Of a stretch of DNA of 64,000 bases, positions 59,771 to 64,000 are shown one piece after another. A program made the position numbers and the translations under genes. The DNA is from RI-242 sp038246255 (GTDB lineage: Bacteria; Planctomycetota; UBA1135; GCA-002686595), in the NCBI GenBank assembly GCA_038246255.1, contig JBBRWC010000005.1, positions 20,877 through 84,876 on the forward strand. The letters are read 5' to 3'. Positions within the stretch are counted from its first letter, which is position 1, and each line of letters begins with the position of its first letter. The notes under the pieces are model-generated. The model had not been told where the DNA came from and searched no databases. It saw nothing but the letters and a program-made list of their open reading frames with translations.

Positions 59771-60160
59771 TGGGATCGGGGTCGGGAAGCGGCGATGGGC
59801 ACCCCAAAACTACCCCCGTTTTGAGCAAAGGGGCGCCGAGCTGGCGCGCGTCGCCGGCGAAGCCAAGTTTTTCGCTCGTTTTCCGCGCCGCTGGCCCACC
59901 ACCCCCGCCCAGCCACCCCAGACCGCGCTACGTCGGGTCGGTTGCGGGTCGAGCGCGCAAGCCCAGCGCCCATCCGCACTTCGAGCGACAAAACGCCATC
60001 GCGTTAGCCCGGATGATTCAGTGCGCTTTCCAACCACACGGCCCAATCGGCGGCCCCCCGAGCCCAGCGCGCCGCTCCGGTCAGACGGCTCGCGCCTTAT
60101 CCTCGTCGCCCCCGATCGTCGGCGTTGGCGCCGGGGTCAAAACTCGAACCGGATCCAGCG
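59771..60160. other. divergent intergenic region with decayed repeat
   Basis: This 390-base gap separates the propeller gene (minus) from htpG (plus). It contains a partial, diverged copy of the fold-back repeat (60003-60055). The rest shows no gene; both promoters should lie here. TATCCT occurs about 60 bases upstream of htpG. Confidence 0.5.
60003..60055 (+). repeat. partial, diverged copy of the fold-back repeat
   Basis: TAGCCCGGATGATTCA followed by CGCTTT and ACGGCCCAATCGGCGGCC matches the first 50 bases of copies A and B with several differences. The rest of the element is absent. Only the 5' arm is left, so it cannot fold in the same way. Confidence 0.6.
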
Positions 60161-62101
60161 ATGAGTACCACGACCCAGACCCTGCCGTTCCAGGCCGAGG
60201 TGAAAGAGCTCCTCGATCTGATGATCCATTCGCTCTACTCGCACAAGGAAATCTTCCTGCGCGAGCTGATCTCAAACGCCAGCGACGCGCTCGACAAGCT
60301 GCGTGTCGAAGCGCTGAAAGACGCTACGCTGTTCGAGGGCGACGAACGGCTCGTCATCCGCCTCGAACCCGATCCCGTCAAGCGCACGCTGTCGGTGAGC
60401 GACACAGGGATCGGCATGGACCGCGACGAAGTGGTCGCGAACATCGGCACGATCGCGAGCTCGGGCACCCGCCGCTTCCTGCGCGAAATGAAGGACCAGC
60501 GCGCGCCCGGCCAAGAACTGCCCGAGCTGATCGGACAGTTCGGCGTCGGCTTCTACTCCGCGTTCATGGTCGCCGACGAAGTCGTCCTCGAAACGCGCCG
60601 CGCCGGTGCACCCCTCGGTGTGCGTTGGACCTCCCGCGGCGACGGCACCTTCACGCTCGAAGAGATCGAAAGGGCAGAGCGCGGCACGCGCGTCACGCTG
60701 CACTTGAAGGCCCTCGACGCGGACGAAGCCGGCGCCAAGGACTTCACCGCCGAATGGGTGTTGCGCGACATCGTCAAACGTTACTCCGACTTCGTCGAGC
60801 ACCCCGTCGAGATGGAGGTCGAGCGCCTCGAGGCCAAGGACGAGGACGAGGACGGCAAGGGCGAGCGTCAAAAGGTGCGGCGGGTCGAGGTTCTGAATTC
60901 GCGCAAACCCCTGTGGACACGCCCGCGCGCCGAAATCACCGCCGCGGAGCACGCGGAGTTCTACAAGCACGTCGCGCACGACTGGGAGGCGCCGCTCGAG
61001 TCGATCCACTTCAAGGCCGAGGGCACGCTCGAATACACGGCGCTGTTGTACTTGCCAAAACGCCGCATGCCCGGGCTGTTCGATCCCGAGGGCGCAAAAA
61101 GCCGAATTGCGCTTTACGTCAAGCGTGTTTTCATCACCAGCGACTGCGAAGAGCTGATGCCGCCGTGGTTGCGCTTTGTGCGCGGCCTCGTGGATTCGGC
61201 CGACCTGCCGCTCAACGTCAGCCGCGAAACGCTCCAACATGCGCGCCAGGTCGGGCAGATCAAGAAGCGGCTCATCGCGAAGGTCCTCGACACATTCAAG
61301 GCCCTGGCGGCGGACCGTCGTGCCGACTACGAATCGTTTTTCGAGGCCTTTGGCCCCGTGCTGAAGGAGGGCCTGTGGTACGACGATGAGCGCCGCGTTG
61401 ATGTCGCCGCGATCTGCCTCTTCCGCTCGTCGAAGGACGGTGCGTGGACAACCTTGGCCGAGTACGTGTCGCGTGCGCCCGTGGGGCAAAAGGCGATCTA
61501 CGTGCTGTCCGCGCCGGACCTCAAGTCCGCGCAGCGCTCCTTGCACCTTGAGAGTTTCAAAAAGCGCGGTGCCGAGGTGTTGTTCCTGATCGACCAGGTC
61601 GACGAGTTCGCGCTGCAGCGCTTGACCGAGTTCGAGGGTCGCCCGCTGCGTTCGATCGCCAAGGGTGAACTCGAGCTCGACGACGCCGAGAAGAAGGAAG
61701 TCGAGAGCGCCGCCGTCGAGCACAAGGACTTGCTCGAGGCCGCGCGCGATGAACTGGCGGACGAAGTGAGTGATGTGCGCTTCTCCGCGCGGCTCGTCGA
61801 TTCGCCGGCGGTGCTGGTCAGCGACGAAGGCGCGCTCGCGCCCCACGTCGAACGCCTGATGCGCGACTCCGGTCAGGCGTTCGCTGCACCCGGATCGAGC
61901 CGCATCCTCGAGCTCAACCCGACGCACCCCCTCATCGCGCGGCTTTCCGCGTTGGCCGGCGCGGACCGCACCCGCTTTGGCGAATACCTCGACCTCGTTC
62001 TCGGCCAAGCGCTGCTCGCAGAAGGGTCGCCGCTGCCGGACCCCGCGCGCTTTGCCAGGCTCGTCACACGCCTGATGGTGGGTGAGTCGCCGGGCGCCTG
62101 A
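60161..62101 (+). CDS. htpG: molecular chaperone HtpG (bacterial Hsp90)
   Basis: A 646-residue Hsp90. The N-terminal GHKL ATPase has EIFLRELISNASDALDKLR, VSDTGIGMDRDEV, GQFGVGFYSAFMVADEV and the lid segment SGTRRFLREM. The middle domain has LYVKRVFITSDCEELMPPWLRFVRGLVDS and the LNVSRETLQ motif. The C-terminal dimer domain is complete. ATG 60161. Full family length. A charged Glu/Asp-rich insert (EAKDEDEDGKGERQK) in the linker is longer than in E. coli. Confidence 0.97.
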   Translation: MSTTTQTLPFQAEVKELLDLMIHSLYSHKEIFLRELISNASDALDKLRVEALKDATLFEGDERLVIRLEPDPVKRTLSVSDTGIGMDRDEVVANIGTIASSGTRRFLREMKDQRAPGQELPELIGQFGVGFYSAFMVADEVVLETRRAGAPLGVRWTSRGDGTFTLEEIERAERGTRVTLHLKALDADEAGAKDFTAEWVLRDIVKRYSDFVEHPVEMEVERLEAKDEDEDGKGERQKVRRVEVLNSRKPLWTRPRAEITAAEHAEFYKHVAHDWEAPLESIHFKAEGTLEYTALLYLPKRRMPGLFDPEGAKSRIALYVKRVFITSDCEELMPPWLRFVRGLVDSADLPLNVSRETLQHARQVGQIKKRLIAKVLDTFKALAADRRADYESFFEAFGPVLKEGLWYDDERRVDVAAICLFRSSKDGAWTTLAEYVSRAPVGQKAIYVLSAPDLKSAQRSLHLESFKKRGAEVLFLIDQVDEFALQRLTEFEGRPLRSIAKGELELDDAEKKEVESAAVEHKDLLEAARDELADEVSDVRFSARLVDSPAVLVSDEGALAPHVERLMRDSGQAFAAPGSSRILELNPTHPLIARLSALAGADRTRFGEYLDLVLGQALLAEGSPLPDPARFARLVTRLMVGESPGA

Positions 62102-62380
62102 CGGTTTTCCCCGGGGCGATCGGTCTGTCGGACTCGCCCTCAAAACGCTGTCGACCTGACCGTTGGACGCGGCCCGCGCTCCCAGCGGGCGGAGCCCGCC
62201 GGACGCAAACAAAGCCGCTGAAGTTTGCGGGCTGGAAGTGAATTTCCACGCCTCGGAAAGGGCCCTTGCGCGTCGAAGTCGGCCCGCCATGTCCCGGCTG
62301 CGCCGCGGGCGCGGACCCGGGCACACCGCTTCTGGCGGCTATGGCTACGCTCTTTGCGGGCCCCATCGGCCCACGCTGCC
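62102..62380. other. intergenic region after htpG
   Basis: 279 bases without a recognisable gene. A hairpin GCGGGC/GCCCGC stands near 62190-62206. TACGCT (62345-62350) lies about 30 bases before the next start and could be its -10 box. Confidence 0.4.
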
Positions 62381-63610
62381 ATGGCACGGACGACAACTCT
62401 TCTCCTGTGGCTTTGTGCTCTGTCGCTCGGGGCCAGCGCGGCCCCTGCGCAGACCCTCGTGGTTTACGACCCCGCCGCGCGTGTTGTGCGCGAGCTCGCG
62501 GGGCCACCCGCTGGCTTGTGCTCGCTCCCCGGCGGTCCGGTCTACCGCGTGAGCCCGATCGTCGGTGCGGGCCTCGGCAACTGCCCCGTGCCCGCAAGTG
62601 TTCCCGCGCCGCCGCTGGGCATCGAAGGCGACCTCGCCGTCGACCGCGTCCGCGACGTCGTCTATGTCACCGACGGCACACGCATCGCGCGCATCAGCGG
62701 CGCCGGGCAGTTCCTCGACAGCTTCACGGCGCCATGGCCCGGTTTGACGGCGCTCGCATTCGACGCCGCGAGCGGCCGGCTTTGGATCTCCGACGGCGAC
62801 TTCGCGGCATCCCTCGTGCCCCCGCCCTATCCCGCGTGCGGCCCCGCGGTGGTACCCCTCGCCACCCCGCCGTTTTTGCTGCCCTTGCCGCTGCTTCCGG
62901 CGACCGGCATGGACATCGATCCCTTCGATGGGAGCCTGTTTGTGTGCGACGCGATCGGCAGCGTCACACAGGTGCTCCAAAACGGCGCGGTGGGGCCGCG
63001 GGGGACGTGGAGCGCGCCGACGAGCTGCCTCGGCCCCATCCTCGGCGATGTGGCGGTCGATGCGGCAGCGCCCGCGGGCTCCGGCGCGCACTACGTGACC
63101 GACGGCCAGCGGGTGGCGTACATCCTGCCCGGCGGCGCGCCCGCCCCCACGACGACCTACACCACGTCCAACTGCTTCGACGTGCCCGACGGACACGTGG
63201 CTGGAATTGGGTTCGCGGCGCGGGTGCTGCCGTTTGGCGCGCCGTCCTTCGCTGCCGCTGGCGGACAGGGCGCCCTCCTGGAGGCGCTGGGTCAAAGTGT
63301 CCGCGGCAATGAGGCGTGGGTCGTCCGGGCGACGGGTGGACCGCTGGGGTCGGTTTTTGCGCTTTGGGCGAACACCGAGCCCGCCTGCCCCGTCCTCGGC
63401 CCGATCCCCGGCTTCCCGGTCCACATCGGGCTCTTCGCCCCAGTTTTTGTCGCGGCAGAACCGGCGAATCCGGGCGCCTTGGCGCTGACTCTACCGATCC
63501 CCGCGGGCGCGCCCGTGCCCGCCAAGGTGTACCTGCAGGGCGTTTTTCTCCATCCCAGCGGGACCGCGGTCTCCACCAACGGTCTCGCGCTCGCCCTGGC
63601 GCGCCGTTGA
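62381..63610 (+). CDS. secreted protein with conserved C-terminal domain
   Basis: A 409-residue secreted protein (signal TLLLWLCALSLGASAAPAQ). The middle looks like a small propeller-like or beta-rich region with VDRVRDVVYVTDG and FDAASGRLWISDG repeats. The last 60 residues, with ALALTLPIPAGAPVPAKVYLQGVF and VSTNGLALAL, resemble the C-terminal beta domain common in planctomycete secreted proteins (inference from memory). Four cysteines suggest disulfides. ATG 62381. Role unknown. Confidence 0.75.
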   Translation: MARTTTLLLWLCALSLGASAAPAQTLVVYDPAARVVRELAGPPAGLCSLPGGPVYRVSPIVGAGLGNCPVPASVPAPPLGIEGDLAVDRVRDVVYVTDGTRIARISGAGQFLDSFTAPWPGLTALAFDAASGRLWISDGDFAASLVPPPYPACGPAVVPLATPPFLLPLPLLPATGMDIDPFDGSLFVCDAIGSVTQVLQNGAVGPRGTWSAPTSCLGPILGDVAVDAAAPAGSGAHYVTDGQRVAYILPGGAPAPTTTYTTSNCFDVPDGHVAGIGFAARVLPFGAPSFAAAGGQGALLEALGQSVRGNEAWVVRATGGPLGSVFALWANTEPACPVLGPIPGFPVHIGLFAPVFVAAEPANPGALALTLPIPAGAPVPAKVYLQGVFLHPSGTAVSTNGLALALARR

Positions 63611-63703
63611 GCCGGATTGACCGCGCCGTGACCAAAAGCGCGTGCCGCCCGGGTGGCTCGCCCCTGTAACGTCAGCCCGCCTTCGCGCCTCAAAAAGGCA
63701 CCC

Positions 63704-64000
63704 ATGCTCGCCGCCGTGCTCCGTCTGTGGTTGCTGTTGGCACTCGCCGCGATGGCCCCCGCGGCGAGCGGCTTCCAAAAACCGCCGCCGCGTCCGCCCC
63801 CGCCCGCGCCGCGCCCACAGCCGCCGGCGCCGGCGCCGGCGCCTCCGCCGCCTGAAGTCGTTCCCAGCGCACCCCAGCTCGAAACGATCGAAGTGCAGGC
63901 TCCCGCGCTCGCGCGCCTGCGGGTGGGAGCGCTCGAGCGTATGCGTGAGCTGGCGGAGTCGCGCCCGCGCCTCGATTTGCGCGAGGACGCCGCCGCGCCC
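63704..64000 (+). CDS. exported Pro-rich protein, cut by window end
   Basis: From ATG 63704 the frame reads a signal peptide (AVLRLWLLLALAAMAPAASG), then a Pro/Ala-rich stretch of about 35 residues and the start of a helical, Arg/Glu-rich region. It runs past the end of the window. Function not determinable. Confidence 0.6.
   Translation, partial: MLAAVLRLWLLLALAAMAPAASGFQKPPPRPPPPAPRPQPPAPAPAPPPPEVVPSAPQLETIEVQAPALARLRVGALERMRELAESRPRLDLREDAAAP

Noticed and set aside
1..64000. tRNA or rRNA genes
   Set aside because: I saw no cloverleaf or rRNA core sequence while reading both strands by eye. A covariance scan such as tRNAscan would be decisive.

Overview
The window is a very GC-rich bacterial chromosome segment with dense coding on both strands. 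No rRNA, tRNA, CRISPR array, phage or transposase gene was seen. The gene content fits a Gram-negative planctomycete (Planctomycetota), possibly one of the deep marine lineages. The supporting signs are an LptE-like lipoprotein and other lipobox proteins, an archaeal-type topoisomerase VI pair, futalosine-route menaquinone genes (mqnA, mqnE, mqnC), a compact type II secretion/type IV pilus-like gene set, and many large secreted or lipid-anchored proteins with Ala/Pro-rich linkers. The taxonomic assignment is inference from gene content only.

Layout. 1-11908 (minus strand) is a long housekeeping run, read from its 5' end: a CNNM/CorC-type CBS protein, recO, a TPR-like lipoprotein, an LptE-like lipoprotein, ftsH, folP, a fused diadenylate cyclase/YbbR protein, glmM and tsaB (cut by the window edge). 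Most junctions overlap by a few bases. 12273-18052 (plus) holds an ECF-like sigma factor, hutI, an exported protein of unknown function and an STT3-like polytopic membrane protein. 18209-20187 holds small genes: a secreted Trp/Pro/Gly-rich protein, a PilZ-like protein, a GNAT acetyltransferase and a pterin carbinolamine dehydratase. 20354-28919 (plus) is one secretion/pilus operon: L-like, M-like, C/P-like, secretin, ATPase, inner-membrane platform and two pseudopilins. 28986-34330 (minus) carries topoisomerase VI A and B, a DNA adenine methylase, a tiny zinc-ribbon membrane protein and mqnA. 34443-37227 (plus) carries an rRNA-type methyltransferase, an RluA pseudouridine synthase and a lipoprotein-tagged methyltransferase. 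37480-44709 carries an AbgT transporter, a lipoprotein, two frameshifted genes, a small membrane protein and the mqnC-mqnE operon. 44845-64000 carries a cysteine-less thioredoxin-like exported protein, a subtilisin lipoprotein, a PrcB-type lipoprotein, a class V aminotransferase, two large glycan or lipid-type membrane proteins, glyS, a beta-propeller lipoprotein, htpG and two secreted proteins.

Three sequence-level patterns cut across the genes. First, a repeat of about 204 bp (37224-37428 and 57010-57214, with a decayed partial copy near 60003) folds back on itself over nearly its whole length. It shows one covarying base pair between copies, and both full copies lie between convergent genes. 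Second, a TAnnnT hexamer lies 5-8 bases upstream of several start codons that lack a Shine-Dalgarno sequence, which suggests leaderless transcripts. Third, short tandem repeats with periods of 9, 12, 15 or 21 bp, most often 15, recur at gene starts, gene ends and inside genes.
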